Source of the DNA: Lenzites betulinus
Lineage: Eukaryota > Basidiomycota > Agaricomycetes > Polyporales > Polyporaceae
Direction of reading: 5' to 3'
DNA length: 64,000 nt
Assembly (NCBI GenBank): GCA_022264855.1
Contig: JABYQU010000032.1
Span: forward strand, 124,001 to 188,000
A model generated the notes under the pieces. The model made no database searches. It saw only the letters and a program-made list of their open reading frames with translations, and had not been told where the DNA came from. Shown here one piece after another: positions 11,355 through 22,486 of the stretch; position 1 is the first letter of the stretch, and the number at the start of each line of letters is the position of its first letter. The translations under genes and the position numbers were made by a program.

Positions 11355-12358
11355 CTTCACCGGTGAGCTCAGCGTCGCCGACGGTGAGCAAGGGATTGGC
11401 TTGAGTTTGCCAGGCGGTCTTCCCCGGACTTTGCGAAATTTAGACGCCTATGTGATCGAGATCCATTTGCTTGGCCCTGTTGACATGCGGTGGCACAACA
11501 CGGGCCAAGTGCAGTACTTGTAAGTTGTAAGCTCAATCAGTGTGTGTTACTTACTTGCTTTCACCAGCCCCGGGTCCTCTTGGGATTCCCTTGCGTTATA
11601 CCAAGGCTACTCAAGCTCAAGTCTGGCGGACCACGCAAAATGACTACACAAGCTCTTTTAAGGTATGGTGTCATTGAAGTGAGAAGATTATCAGAATAGC
11701 CGGCAGAGATATCTTCGATACAACTTGTGGGCACTGCCGCCGCCGGTGCCGGCGTTGGAGAAGGAACGTGTTTACTTCCCGCCCGACCGCACCGCTTGCA
11801 ACCACATGGTAGCTATTCCGTCGACAGTCTGACATGATAAAACCTTGCGTAGTGTCAAACCAATAACTCGGGACTCCCCGCAAGTATCGCCATCAAACGA
11901 GCTTCCTCGTGTCGCGTGGCCAGTACTGTCCGCGGCCGCCCAGAATCAGTGAGCACCCCTCCGCAAGGCCGACACATGCTAGGCACAGCAGCGCTGTGCA
12001 CACAAACAGCATAGGTTATCTGAATGTTGGCACCTGCGTGCACACATCGTGCATCGCGTCCTCTCGGAAACAATTCACCCGCTACAGCATGCCGCACATC
12101 TAGCTTATCGAACGTGCACCGCGACTCATGTGCGCGCGTGCCAGTCTGCTTCGGACAACATGATGCGCTGGTCAGAAGAAGCTTCCGTTGCATGGCGAAC
12201 AATCCTCTTCGACGTTCGATGGGCGATATGCACCATGTGGTTCGCGAGGGCCACGGTGCACCGTTCTTGATAGCCCGCAAGTTAAATGGCTTGCGGACAC
12301 TGTAGTAGCAGGCTCCGAGTCTCCAGCCCGCGCAGATTCACCCCCTCGAACTTTCGCT
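11355..12358. other. Intergenic region upstream of MEF1 and the S1/P1 nuclease
   Basis: About 1 kb holding the promoters of two genes. A plus-strand frame from ATG 11338 stays open to about 11520, but the only good splice donor there leads into a quick stop, so I do not call a gene. No repeats are obvious. Confidence 0.45.
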
Positions 12359-14047
12359 ATGCTGTCTTTTGTTCTCGTAGCTAGCGCTCTTGCAGCGTCC
12401 ATCCAGCCGGCGGTCGCGTGGGGCACTCTAGGTCACCAGACAGTGGGGTAAGACAACTCTTTCTCCTCATATCATCATCTTGCTGATAGCTACCGAAGCT
12501 ATGTTGCGCAGTCAGTGAGTGTTTTTGAACCACGACACCCGATAAGAATATTAACACTGCATCGACAGTTCCTCGCACCGAAGGCACTTGCTTTCGTGAA
12601 GTCCTCTCTGGGCAGTACCTACAACGAGTCTCTCGGACCTGCCGCGCCGGTCAGTTTGTGCGCTGCGCTGCGCGTTGATGTCATACTGAACGTGTTGTCG
12701 TGACTCTAGTGGGCAGACAGTGTTCGCTACGTGACCGGGTACGCCGGGTGGTCGGCGCCCCTGCATTTCGTCGACGCTGAGGGTAAGCTGCCACCGCTCG
12801 AGGTGTAGAACACTGATCTCACCTGCGATGTCTAGATTCCCCTCTGTCCGGTTCGTGCTCGGTTTCAGAGACCCGCGACTGCGGAAGTGGGGACTGTATC
12901 CGTGGGTTTCTCTGTGCTGTTTCATTACAACGTCGGACAACTGATCTCAAATAGTCACCGCCATTGCCAACTATACCTCCCGTGTGGCAAAGACGTCCCT
13001 CACTACGGCCCAGAGGACCGAAGCACTAAAGTTTCTTGGTATGGACGCCCGTTACAACCTGATGATTATTCACTCACAATGACATACCTACAGATCATGT
13101 AGGTGGCTTAGCTGAAGGTGATCGGTGCATCCTCTCACATCGTGAAATAGTTCCTTGGGGATATTGGTCAACCTCTTCACGTCGAGGTACGCCGTTTCAA
13201 CGTACAGAGTGTTCAGCTTGCTAACGAAGTCTGATCTATTAGGCATATGAAGTCGGCGGCAACGACATCAGTGCCAAGTGCTCTGGCACAACCACCAACC
13301 TTCACGCTGTAAGTTATAGCCGCTCCGTTCTAACCACGTTTTACTCATAATTCTTCATAGGCTTGGGGTAAGGGCTCCGTCAATTATATTCTTTGAGTCT
13401 TGTACTCATACAGAGTAGATACCGGCATGGTGAGCAAGAACATCAACGACAACCACTCCGGCAGCGTCACCACCTACGCCGCCGACCTCGTCACCAAGAT
13501 CAAGGTTCGTCCACTCCTCCCTTCTAGCTGAGTTCGCCTCATGACACCTTCGATGCATTCCTCCCACAGACCGGCACATACAAGTCGCTCGCGTCCGGCT
13601 GGTTGAGCTGCAGCTCGACGACCAAGACCGCGTCGAAGCGCTTCTTCCTCCCCGCCGCCGCACGCAACGTTGAGGAGGACGTGCACCGTCTCCTCTCGCG
13701 GTCGTCGGACGCGACTGACGCGACCATTACCCCGCTTGCGTGCCCCCTCGTCTGGGCGAGCGAATCGAACGCCTACTGCTGCGTAAGTACTCCAACCTCT
13801 TGTGCGCTCTGGTCTCACTGACATGGTCATGTAGTCCGTGGTGTTCTCATACACCAGCGGCCAAGATCTCTGCACGAGCGCCTACTACACCAAGGCCGTG
13901 CCCGTCGTACGTATTCATGCGCATATACTGTGGATGGTGTATGCTGACCTCCCCGTGTCACAGATCGACCTCCAGATCGCGAAGCAGGGATACAGGCTGG
14001 CTGCATGGCTCAACGTCATCTTCGATGGCGCCACGAACCTGCCTTGA
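12359..14047 (+). CDS. Secreted S1/P1-type zinc-dependent nuclease
   Basis: Extracellular single-strand nuclease/3'-nucleotidase of the S1/P1 family. The first 20 residues (MLSFVLVASALAASIQPAVA) are a signal peptide; cleavage after Ala exposes Trp, the residue whose amino group binds zinc in P1. The other ligand positions are visible: His in GTLGHQTVG, Asp in PWADSVRYV, His-Asp in LHFVD, His-Asp in DHFLGDIGQPLH, and His-Asp in NLHAAWDTGM. Cysteine-rich loop CSVSETRDCGSGDC and the end LCTSAYYTKAVPV are also family-typical, and the length of about 400 residues is slightly long. There are about ten introns. A 5-nt exon at 13094-13098 supplies the Asp-His of DHFLGD. A likely role is phosphate or nucleotide scavenging outside the cell. 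Confidence 0.9.
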
Positions 14048-14497
14048 GGTCTTGCATGAATTTGAACGAACAACGAATGGTATCTTGTGATGATACTGTA
14101 ATGAAGAATGAGAGAGAAACTGTGTTACGATACCCTCGAACTCTGTGTTTTTAACATGCGCATGCGGACCCGCGATGAACGACTAGCACGACAGGCTGAA
14201 AATGCCATGGCTAGATGCAGCATCGAAAGAATTGGTGTCGAAGTTCACGTTCGCGCTTTCTAATTCAGAAGAACCGCCACCTCGTCCGGGATGCGATAGT
14301 AGACACATAGCAGAACGACTGAATTCAACGATGCATATGGTAAGATATATCCACTACTACAGGCTCTTCATATACGTATAATTGCAAACTATATAAGGCG
14401 TAACGTATCAATGCACAACGACTCGAGCTCATCGACGAGAAGCTCCAGCCACCCCTTGCCGTCGAACATACACCACGACATACAACGTCGCGATCTT
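14048..14497. other. Convergent intergenic region
   Basis: 3' regions of the S1/P1 nuclease and the cysteine-cluster gene. AT-rich around 14340-14420. No gene or repeat is seen. Confidence 0.5.
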
Positions 14498-17400
14498 TCA
14501 ACCAACGAGACGGAAACGCACCATGATCCGCTGCCCGGGGAAGTAGCGATGTCGGCGGTCCCACGCAACCCAGATCTGCAGCTCCCCGACCATCTTGACG
14601 GAGAACATGTCATCGGAAGCCGCGTTGTCGTCCACAGAAGCCTTGACGTCCTCCTTGACCGCTGCCTCCTTTGGAGAGACTTCCGGCCTGCCTTTGCGCG
14701 GCAGGGGAATCTGTGCGCCGTACATGCACCGCAGGATAGCGATGACCGAGCTTTCCGCACCGTCCTTGACACCAACAGGACTACAAGAACACGACCACGA
14801 CAATGACAACCCCATATTCAGCGTTTGACCGACAGCCCCCGGACAACAAAGCACCTACGTGAACTGCAGCCCCAGAGCGGCCTGCACGTTCCGGAGCACA
14901 CAAGCGACGACCGCGTCGACAAGGCCCCCGGACGGGTCCGCGACGACCGAGTACTCGCCGTCGAAGCGGAACACGTGCGGGTTCCTGTGTGTGTCTGGCT
15001 GGATGTCGTTCTGCTGGGCCTTGAAGCGGATGTAGTGCGCCTGGGCGACGGCAAACTCCCTGAAGCGCGTGTGCAGCGAGGCGAGGAGCGCGGCGAAGTG
15101 CTGATACATGGGCTGTATAGGGCAGACGGGGATTAGGGATGCCGGAACGGATGAGAACAGTTGGTGAACACGTACCACAACGGGGAGCAGCTTATCGGGA
15201 TCTCCGGGAGGGGACGTGGACTCGGGCAGCGAGGACTTATGCTTGGCACGCCTCCGGGCAGATACCACCTGGGCGAGTGGGATGTCCTCTTCGTCGTCGC
15301 TATCGTCGTCCTCCGGAAAGTCGACGGGTACGAGACGCCTCAGTCGCGTGCGATTGCGCGCGTCTACTCGACAGGGCGGGCATGATCGCCAGCGATAGTC
15401 CGCCTCAGGTGGGATGAGCCGCTTGCATTGGCGTCTGCTGCATTTCCGGAAGCCTTCGTTGCGAGACTCAGCCTCCAGTGCTACTAAAATTTGAGGTCAC
15501 TCACTAGTCATGTCGCCATCGGCCGGCAACTACACATCCAAGCTCAGCGCGAAATTGAGCGGTACACTAAGTGTCGACCTACCTTGAACGCCATGCTCTC
15601 GTCCACCTTGTCCAGGTATATGGTCCCGGCGTGCTGATGGCGCCTTTGGATGATCCGCTTCCGGGTCGAACAGATGGAGCAGAAGCGCATGCGCGTGTTC
15701 TGCACGAGCAGGTTCATGCAGCGGCCGACGCGACATATCCCGCGGTGTTTGACCGGTGGCGGCGGTTTCGGCGACAGCGGCCATGGAGCTTGTGGGATGA
15801 GATCGATGTCCTTGGGCTATATGCGCAAGTCAGTGTTAGTACTTCATGAGCCTTAGGAGGAGGAACAGGGTAGACGTACAGTGGGAGGAGGAATCTCGTC
15901 TTCGCTCTCGGACTCGGTGATCTCAGACTCGCCCATGTCTGTGAGGTCTTCCAGAGGAGTGAGGTCGGACTCGTCCGATTCCCATAGGAGGGACGCCCGC
16001 CGCGTGAGATCGTCGAGGGTCAATGGTTCTGGCGAAGAAGACCGCGATGAACTAGAGGACGGCTCATCGGACGACTCTTCGTCGCTTTCAGACTCCACGG
16101 AGGCGGGACTCGGAGGTCGCGGAGGTCGCAGTATTAGTCTGATCCTCGGTCGAGGGGGCACAGGTGGTATGGGCTCTTCTGAACCTTCTATGGGTGGCGT
16201 GTTGATGTGTGACGGAAGAGAAACAGTGGTCGCTAATTCAGCGGGAGTCGGAGTTCTCGATACGGCTGGAATTAGCAGGGTGGGGAAAGCAGGAGTCGTC
16301 GAGGACTTCTCCTCATCAGGAGTTACCGAACCCGACTCTCTTGTAGTTGAAGGATCCACCGCAACTGGCGTTGTTGAATGCGTCCGTACCCCTAGGGATG
16401 TCGAACTTCGTTTGCGAACAATCGCCACTGAGAGAGGTTCATCATCATCGTCGTCGCTATCCTCGTCCATGTTGTCGTCTCTAGAGATACCGGGACTAGG
16501 AGCCTTAGGTGCAGCTTCTGGTACCGTACTCGCGGCGACAGCGGGCCTCGCAGGCAACTTAAGCGTCAACCGACGGGGCTTGGGTTCGCTCTCAGCTGGT
16601 TCGCTCGTAGAGACCGGGGCGGGGGCGAGGGTGGGGACGGGTGTCTGGTCGGGCGCAGCTGGCTTTGAAGGTGCCTGTACTTCCACTAACGCCAGTTCAT
16701 CCGTGGCCGTCCATCCCTCGACCCGGGATGGGGCACTGTCGTGCTCCTGCTTGACCGCACTCTCTTTCTCCTTGCCCTTCTCCGACTTGGGTGCGTCTGA
16801 GGGCACGGATGCGCTGAGCCCTGCGACGCGCGCGCGGAACTGCTTCCGCCACAAGAGGAATCCGCAGTCGGAGCAGAACTGGCCCCGCGATTTGGGCGAG
16901 AGGGGTTTGCCGCAGCTGAGGGATACACAGACGCGTTCGGGCGGAGGGTCGGCGGGGGTCAGGGCGATGGTGCGTTTGCGTTTCTTCCTGGGAACAGTGT
17001 CTTGGATTGTCGCTGTCACACCCTGCGCTAAGAATGAGTGCATGATCATGGGTTATCACAGGGAATTTCATACCAAGAAAGAACTCGGGTCCGGTGAGGG
17101 TAGCAGTGTACGCAAGGGTTTGCTCTTTTCGGCATGTGAGCTTCGATGATTTCGATGGGCAAATGTCAGGACGTACCGGTCCCGCCTCGACGGGCGTTCC
17201 ATTTGATCTTCGTCGTCTCTGGAATGCGACCTGGAGGGGGAGTGAGAACACGAGCATCGATATATGCTGATACTTGACTCACCTTGGTATCGTCCGCACG
17301 AGGGACTACGATGCTCTCAGCACTTGAGCGATCACTGTGGGGAGGCATGAAAGGTTGTGCAACTACCCGTGCATCGGAGCGGGATAGCGCAGCCGGGGTA

Positions 17401-18224
17401 ACCGCAAGGATTTCACCCCTAGGTCCATAGTGGGGCGCAAACTCCGCCGCGGAGTGGTCTGGTGGGATATACCCCCGCGGGGCGGGCGGAGATTTGGCGA
17501 GCAGGTCAAGCGGCGCGTCACCACGGGCTCGGATCACGCGCAAATGCTCGGGATGGATGAACGGCGCGACTTCCTCCAGAACGCTCCTGGCCCGGCGTGG
17601 GGCCGCAGAAGTCACTGACACCGATAATGGGGCAATTGTGCGCGTGCGGTTTCCAGGAGGGTGGGCTTGCGGGGGACCCATTATGGGTATCGGAAGTGCT
17701 GTGGGCAGGATAATCCCGGCGCGGGCTGCGAGCTCACGTTGGCGACACATTGTGCACTGGGGGGACTCGCCGGCATTAATGGACGACAGCTTAATGCTGG
17801 TTACAGAGGAACATGTTGCACAAGTGGCTGTCTGTGGAATGCCCGGTCAATATAAGATTGAATCCAGCAGGAAAGGCGGTTGTATGCGATATCTCTTTTG
17901 CGGTAACTGGAGTGGAAGACTCACCACAGTACGCGTCTGGGCTGCTACTCTGCACGCCGGGCACCGGCGCCATTTCCATTGTGGTGCGAGCGCGTTCGTG
18001 CACGATGTCTCACAACACCGACGCGTCGTCCTGACCGACCCAGAAGGTGCCCTCGTCCCCGCGCTCGCCGCGTTCTTTGTCCTGCTCCGCGCGTCTTCTC
18101 CCGGCGACATCGCCGCTCTCGCACCTGCGCTCGCGCTCGGACCGACCGTGTCGACGATCGGCGCCTGGAACTGGGCCTGCGGGGGGATTGCGACGACTGG
18201 CGCGGACGCGTTCATCCTATTCAT
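14498..18224 (-). CDS. Large protein with five cysteine clusters (zinc-finger-like), function unknown
   Basis: A multi-exon gene I do not recognise, ending at 14498. The first in-frame ATG is at 18224 (another at 18215); an upstream exon cannot be excluded. Cysteine clusters on the minus strand: C-x4-C-x12-C-x2-C at 17952-18017, C-x2-C-x18-C-x2-C at 17745-17822, C-x4-C-x12-C-x2-C at 16864-16929 and again at 15670-15735, and C-x4-C-x14-C-x2-C at 15371-15442. Several are followed by an Arg-rich tail (CPACR, CTMCRQR, CPPCR), as in zinc ribbons. A basic patch PRKKRKRT just before the third cluster looks like a nuclear localisation signal. Between clusters the chain is Pro/Ser-rich, then strongly acidic (DEDSDDDDDEP). 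The C-terminal 250 residues look folded and include QHFAALLASLHTRFREFAVAQ and LQIWVAWDRRHRYFPG. Nuclear regulator is an inference. Confidence 0.6.
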
Positions 18225-19008
18225 CCCGGGGGGCGGGAGCTCGAGCCTGCAGCTAGCGTGTCGGACTTTGTCGCAACATGCGAAAAAAAGGCGACGCACC
18301 TCGTCCAGACTCCAGAAGCCCGAGCCTGTCACGCGTCAACAGCGTGCAAGCAAAATGCACTCCTTGTGTCACCGTCGATATATGCAGCTCCTATTTCCGC
18401 GATAGGCCGCGTCGGATACCGGATCGGCCGGGCTGCACCGTGTCAGTCAATGTATGTCCGCAGTCGGTCGCGATTCGCGGTCGATGCACACACAGCGGCT
18501 GCAGCGGCCAGAGAGCGTGCAGGTCGTCGGTCGCCAGGTTGACGTAGTCACGGTGAATGGTGCGCAAGCGCGAGGGTTCGAGATGTTTGAGAACGCTAGT
18601 GCCCGTGATACGGCGCAATATAAAATCCGCAATTTTCGCTCGCCATTTTGGTCGCATCCCGCTCTCGATACGTGGTGGCGACGAATCACGATCGGCAAAT
18701 ATTGGAATGGCGCTCGCCGCTTGGCAAGGTGGTGACAAATGTATCTCGTCAGTTTTTAGCGCGTACAACGGCCATAAACTGGGATTGACAATGGGAGTGG
18801 ACGTTGAACGTGAGCATGTACAAGGGGTGCGGTATTACAACAGACCTTGTGCTAGTACTCAATGTATACTCACAACTTGTCTCAGGTCATCGTGCAATTC
18901 GAAATGAAGCTACTTGAACATTCTAGAGATACATCCTGGATACAACGATCCGGACACAGTGATGACACACACCCCAGCGTACCAGATGACATCAAGACAA
19001 AGAACTGC
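18225..19008. other. Region between the cysteine-cluster gene and the Shp1-like gene
   Basis: About 780 nt. The minus-strand frame of the cysteine-cluster gene stays open upstream to about 18332 without an ATG, so a further 5' exon is possible. Plus-strand open frames here have no family pattern. Confidence 0.35.
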
Positions 19009-20621
19009 TCACGCCCACCGCTGCACGACGACACTGTTCGCCAGACTCGCCGCCTCGATCGTCTGCGTCTCGTCCTCCAACGTGCGGTTGGGGAAGGTCG
19101 TCATGATCACATACGCGCGAGCGTTGTTTTCAGGCCGCGAGCTGTCAGAACACCGACCGCGTCAGTACCATCGCCAGTTGTAGCATGTCATCGAGGTACA
19201 TACGCATTGATGAAGTTACGGATGTCCCCGACAGTATGCGTCAAGTTCATTCTCGCTACCATCCTACAACCCATGTCAGGAGCTGCAAGTCATCTCGATT
19301 GCATACAGCGCTCACCTCGTCCCATCCGCCAGTCGTATCTGGACGCTCGTCGTCGGCTTCGTCTGGTCCACCTCAAACCGCGTGTTGATGCTCTCCGCGA
19401 CCCGCTGCGTGGGCAGTGAACTGCCCCCCGCACTTCCCGATGGGAACCCACCAGGCATCGGGCTCCCGCTCACGTTTGCACTCGTATTCGTTCCGGCGAG
19501 ATCTCCAGGGACCGGCGAGCCAAGACGGTGGCCCTGTCCTGCAAACACCCTCGCCTGGCGCGCCCCCTGGGAGGGCACGTAGTCCTCGCTCAGACGCCTT
19601 ACGACGCGGAGTTCGACGGGCTGGCCCGGGGATACGTTCAAGATTTGTGGCGGGGCACGTCTACATGGAGGCAAGGATAAGCCGACGAACACGGGACAAG
19701 CGCGGCCTGGGATACGTACCCAGACCTAATCTCGGCGAGGATCTGCTCGTTCGCGGGATCGTCGTAGCGCATGAGCTCGCCGTCCTCGACAGTGAAGCCG
19801 TCGCGCCAGAACGTCAGGTGCCGGATCGCCGTCTCTTCTTCGGATTCTGTGAAGGATCAGCATATATGCGAAGAAGGAATACGGGCGCTGGGAACACTTA
19901 CCAGGAGTCACTGCATCGGGATCTGGGATGAACTGGCTGTCGACCTCGTCACTTCCGAGCGTATGGCCTCCGCCAAAGAATGCTGAGCCTCTAGGGGCCG
20001 CTGCGGCACTTCCGGCAGGCGCCTGGGGAGGGCCTGCTCTACCACGCCCTCTTAGCACCATGCATCGTACGGCGGACAGACGCGATGTGTACTCACTCTG
20101 CAGCTCTCCTCAGCAGGTCGCGCACGAGCTCCCCACCGGGGACCGACCCCTGCCTATCCGGGTTCTGCACGGAGATTCCGCTACGCGCGCCCGAATACCA
20201 TAGCTTGAGCACTGAGCTCTGCACACTCGCAGACGAAAGTTGTACGCACCTGCGTTCGCCACCAGCGTACCAGTTTTCTCCTTGCTCGGCCTCGGGCCGA
20301 TCGTCCTCTTCATCATCGTCGTCGTCTGGAAGCGCGTGTCCGTGTCCGGCATGTCCGCCCACCGGGGCCCCGCCGCCGCCGCCGCTGCCGATATCACCGA
20401 GCGTCGCGATGCGCCTGCCGCCGCCCGAGCTATTGTTTCTGCACAATGCGGACGCAACGTTGTCAATGATTGTTCGCCCTGGTCGTGTAAGTAGCGCACC
20501 TAGATGAAGAGGACGAGTCCGATGATCCCCATGCACCAACGCGGCCGATGCGGGGGCCGCTGTTCGAGGGTAATGTGAACGGCCTCCTCGTTCCGCGAGC
20601 ATTGCTGTTCCCGTCCGACAT
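19009..20621 (-). CDS. shp1: p47/Shp1-like Cdc48 cofactor with SEP and UBX domains, no UBA domain
   Basis: Adaptor of the AAA-ATPase Cdc48/p97. ATG 20621 starts [20 protein letters not shown], followed by the conserved RIATLGDI motif, a Gly- and Asp-rich linker ([19 protein letters not shown]) and [24 protein letters not shown], which matches the linker of p47 proteins. The SEP domain is clear: [20 protein letters not shown], then ILAEIRSG and [20 protein letters not shown]. The UBX domain ends the protein: [29 protein letters not shown], and [15 protein letters not shown] before the stop at 19009. Six or so short introns. Shp1 and p47 usually begin with a ubiquitin-binding UBA domain; none is seen here, which makes it p37-like. 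Confidence 0.85.
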
Positions 20622-20769
20622 GTCAGCGACGTTCAGTAGGGATCTCAGAGGGATGGTGGATGCTAGGTGCAAGAGGCCTAAGACGCGTGCGTAATTACGC
20701 GTACCGTGTACGCGTGAGACAGAAGGCTTTACCTGTGGTTTATGTACGTGATTTCACAGTTGATTAATG
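20622..20769. other. Short intergenic region
   Basis: Upstream of the Shp1-like start and of tRNA-Thr. No upstream exon encoding a UBA domain could be found here. Confidence 0.4.
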
Positions 20770-20840
20770 CCCGTTTAGCTCAGTGGTAGAGCGCGCCACT
20801 CGTAATGGTGAGGTCGGTTGTTCAATCCAGCCAATGGGCA
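20770..20840 (+). tRNA. tRNA-Thr (anticodon CGT)
   Basis: Folds as a full cloverleaf: acceptor arms GCCCGTT and AATGGGC, D-arm GCTC..GAGC around AGTGGTA, anticodon stem CGCCA/TGGTG with loop CTCGTAA giving anticodon CGT, and T-arm with loop TTCAATC. No intron. CGT reads ACG, so this is threonine. The end may be off by one base. It sits alone between the Shp1-like gene and the PIN gene. Confidence 0.9.
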
Positions 20841-21141
20841 TCGAGAGTTGATAGTCATCTTTTGCCTCGCTTTTGTTTTTGTAAGAGTTTTATGACCCAA
20901 TATGCAGATGTTGAACTTTATATACACTTAATGAAATCCGTTTGAATTCCGTGGCAAATACAGGGAAGTGTGACTACATTGTCACAAGTCCAAATGCGGC
21001 GACTCGGAGCTGAACACTGTCAGCCACCGGAAACCACGTCTTCTGCCAACCACCACCAGGGTTTCTCTAGTAACTCCAACAACTTCTATAGCCACAGCGA
21101 CGACCAACACAACCGTAATTGCGCTCGGAAAGTCCTCCTCT
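20841..21141. other. Region between tRNA-Thr and the PIN-domain gene
   Basis: A T-rich run (tttgcctcgcttttgttttt, 20861-20880) just after the tRNA fits an RNA polymerase III terminator. The plus-strand frame of the PIN gene is open upstream from about 20970 but has no ATG before 21142. Confidence 0.4.
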
Positions 21142-22486
21142 ATGGCTGACGCGAAGCTCGCCATGTCCCGCGCGCTCGGCGCCGCATTCCTGAACCACCA
21201 GGTCGAGCAACTCGAGAAGTCCGTGCACACAGGCACGCGGAGCGGAAATGCAAACTGGCGCGGCCGCCGCAGCCCCGAGGCCTGGCGCAGCGGCGGCGAC
21301 CACATCAAGCGCACCACACCCGGCCCCGGCGTGAAGATCATGAAGAAGCGGAGCGAGGAGGACGGCGCGGACAGGGAGAGGACGCGTACGGCGGAGAGGC
21401 CCGAGCGGCGCAGCGAGGAGCGCAAGGGCGGCCAGAAGGACGCGGACATCGTCGTCGTCGACGCTAGCGTGCTCGTCCACGGCATCTACCACCTCAAGAA
21501 GTGGTCCCGGGACGGCCGCGAGGAGGTTATCATCGTCCCGCTCGAGGGTGAGTCGCGGAGTGTTATCGGTGTGCTGTGCAGCATGGCTTAGCGTGTCCTT
21601 ATCCCCGCCCCGCACAGCGCTGAACACCCTCGATCTGCTGAAGAAGGGCACGAGCGTGCTCGCTCAGCGGGCCCGCGCCGCCTCGCGCATCCTGGAGGCG
21701 CAGGTCGGGACGAACCCCCGCATCCGCGTCCAGCAGGACGACGCCTACGTGCCCTGGGACAGCATCTCCCTCGCCGACGAGCAGCAGGCCCCCGCTCACG
21801 CTGAGAAGGCGCCGCTGGGCAGCACTGCCCCCGAGTGGGTCCGCCGCACCATTTGCTGCGCACGCTGGGAAGTCGAGCACGCACCCGAAAACCTGAAGCA
21901 GGCCACGGACACGGCCGGGAAGCCCCGCGTCGTGCTCGCCGTGGTCTCGCCGCCGAACGACGCCCACCCTGAGCCCGCGGCCCACGCTGCCCCTGCGGTC
22001 TCCGCGTCGCCCGTCCCGCTCCCCGCACCCCAGCCCAACCGTTACGAGGCACGCCTGTCCCCCCAGCTCGTCGGACGGTGGGCAGCGAAGGCGGGCATCG
22101 ACGTGCTCGAAGTCTCCTCCGCTCCGCCCCCGCACTCCGGGCCCGCCCCCGCGGACGGCGCCACCCTCGCCCCCGCCACCAACAACGGCCACGGCGCCGC
22201 CAACAGGGGCCGCCGCTCCAACGAAGGCCGCCGCTCCGGCGACGAGGAGCGCGCGAACCCGAAGACCCGCGGACAGGGCGGGCAGCCTGGGCGGGGCCGG
22301 CGCAACTCGCGCGGGGGCGCCTCTGGGGTCGGGGCCGGGGCCAGACCGCCGCCCTCGTCGGTGCCCGCGGGCGCAGGGACGGGGCTCGTCGAGCGTCCGC
22401 CGGCTGTGATGGCGATGATGGAAATGGTGGCGCAGCCGAGCCGCGTCGTGCGCGTCCTCGCGCGCGGGGAGAAGCTCGACCCGTAA
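21142..22486 (+). CDS. PIN-domain-like protein with RG-rich tail
   Basis: Two exons, 21142-21547 and 21618-22486, giving about 424 residues. The core runs DADIVVVDASVLVHGIYHL, then VIIVPLEALNTLDLLKKGTS and ARAASRILEAQVG, ending with an acidic QQDDAYVPWD. Order and spacing match a PIN nuclease fold of the SMG6/Est1 kind (first Asp, then P-x-x-x-(L/N)-x-x-D-x-LKKG, then RxA). It could cleave RNA, but the first acidic motif is D-A-S rather than the usual D-T-(N/S), so activity is uncertain. The N-terminus is basic and Arg/Glu-rich. The last 200 residues are low complexity, with Ala/Pro stretches and then RGRR, RGQGG, GRGRRNSRGG, a typical RNA-binding RG tail. ATG 21142 is the first Met in the open frame. 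Confidence 0.7.

Noticed and set aside
11338..11832. A possible plus-strand gene starting inside the MEF1 leader
   Set aside because: The frame from ATG 11338 is open to 11520, but the only donor (GTAAGT at 11520) joins to the next block in a phase that soon stops, while the nicer-looking reading needs a different phase. It would also overlap the MEF1 start.
15881..17149. 422-codon plus-strand open frame
   Set aside because: Exact antisense of the acidic/Ser-rich part of the cysteine-cluster gene; its Ser/Gly/Arg composition mirrors that strand.
18391..18907. Open frames on both strands upstream of the cysteine-cluster gene
   Set aside because: No motif and no splice join that extends a cysteine cluster; kept only as a possible 5' region.
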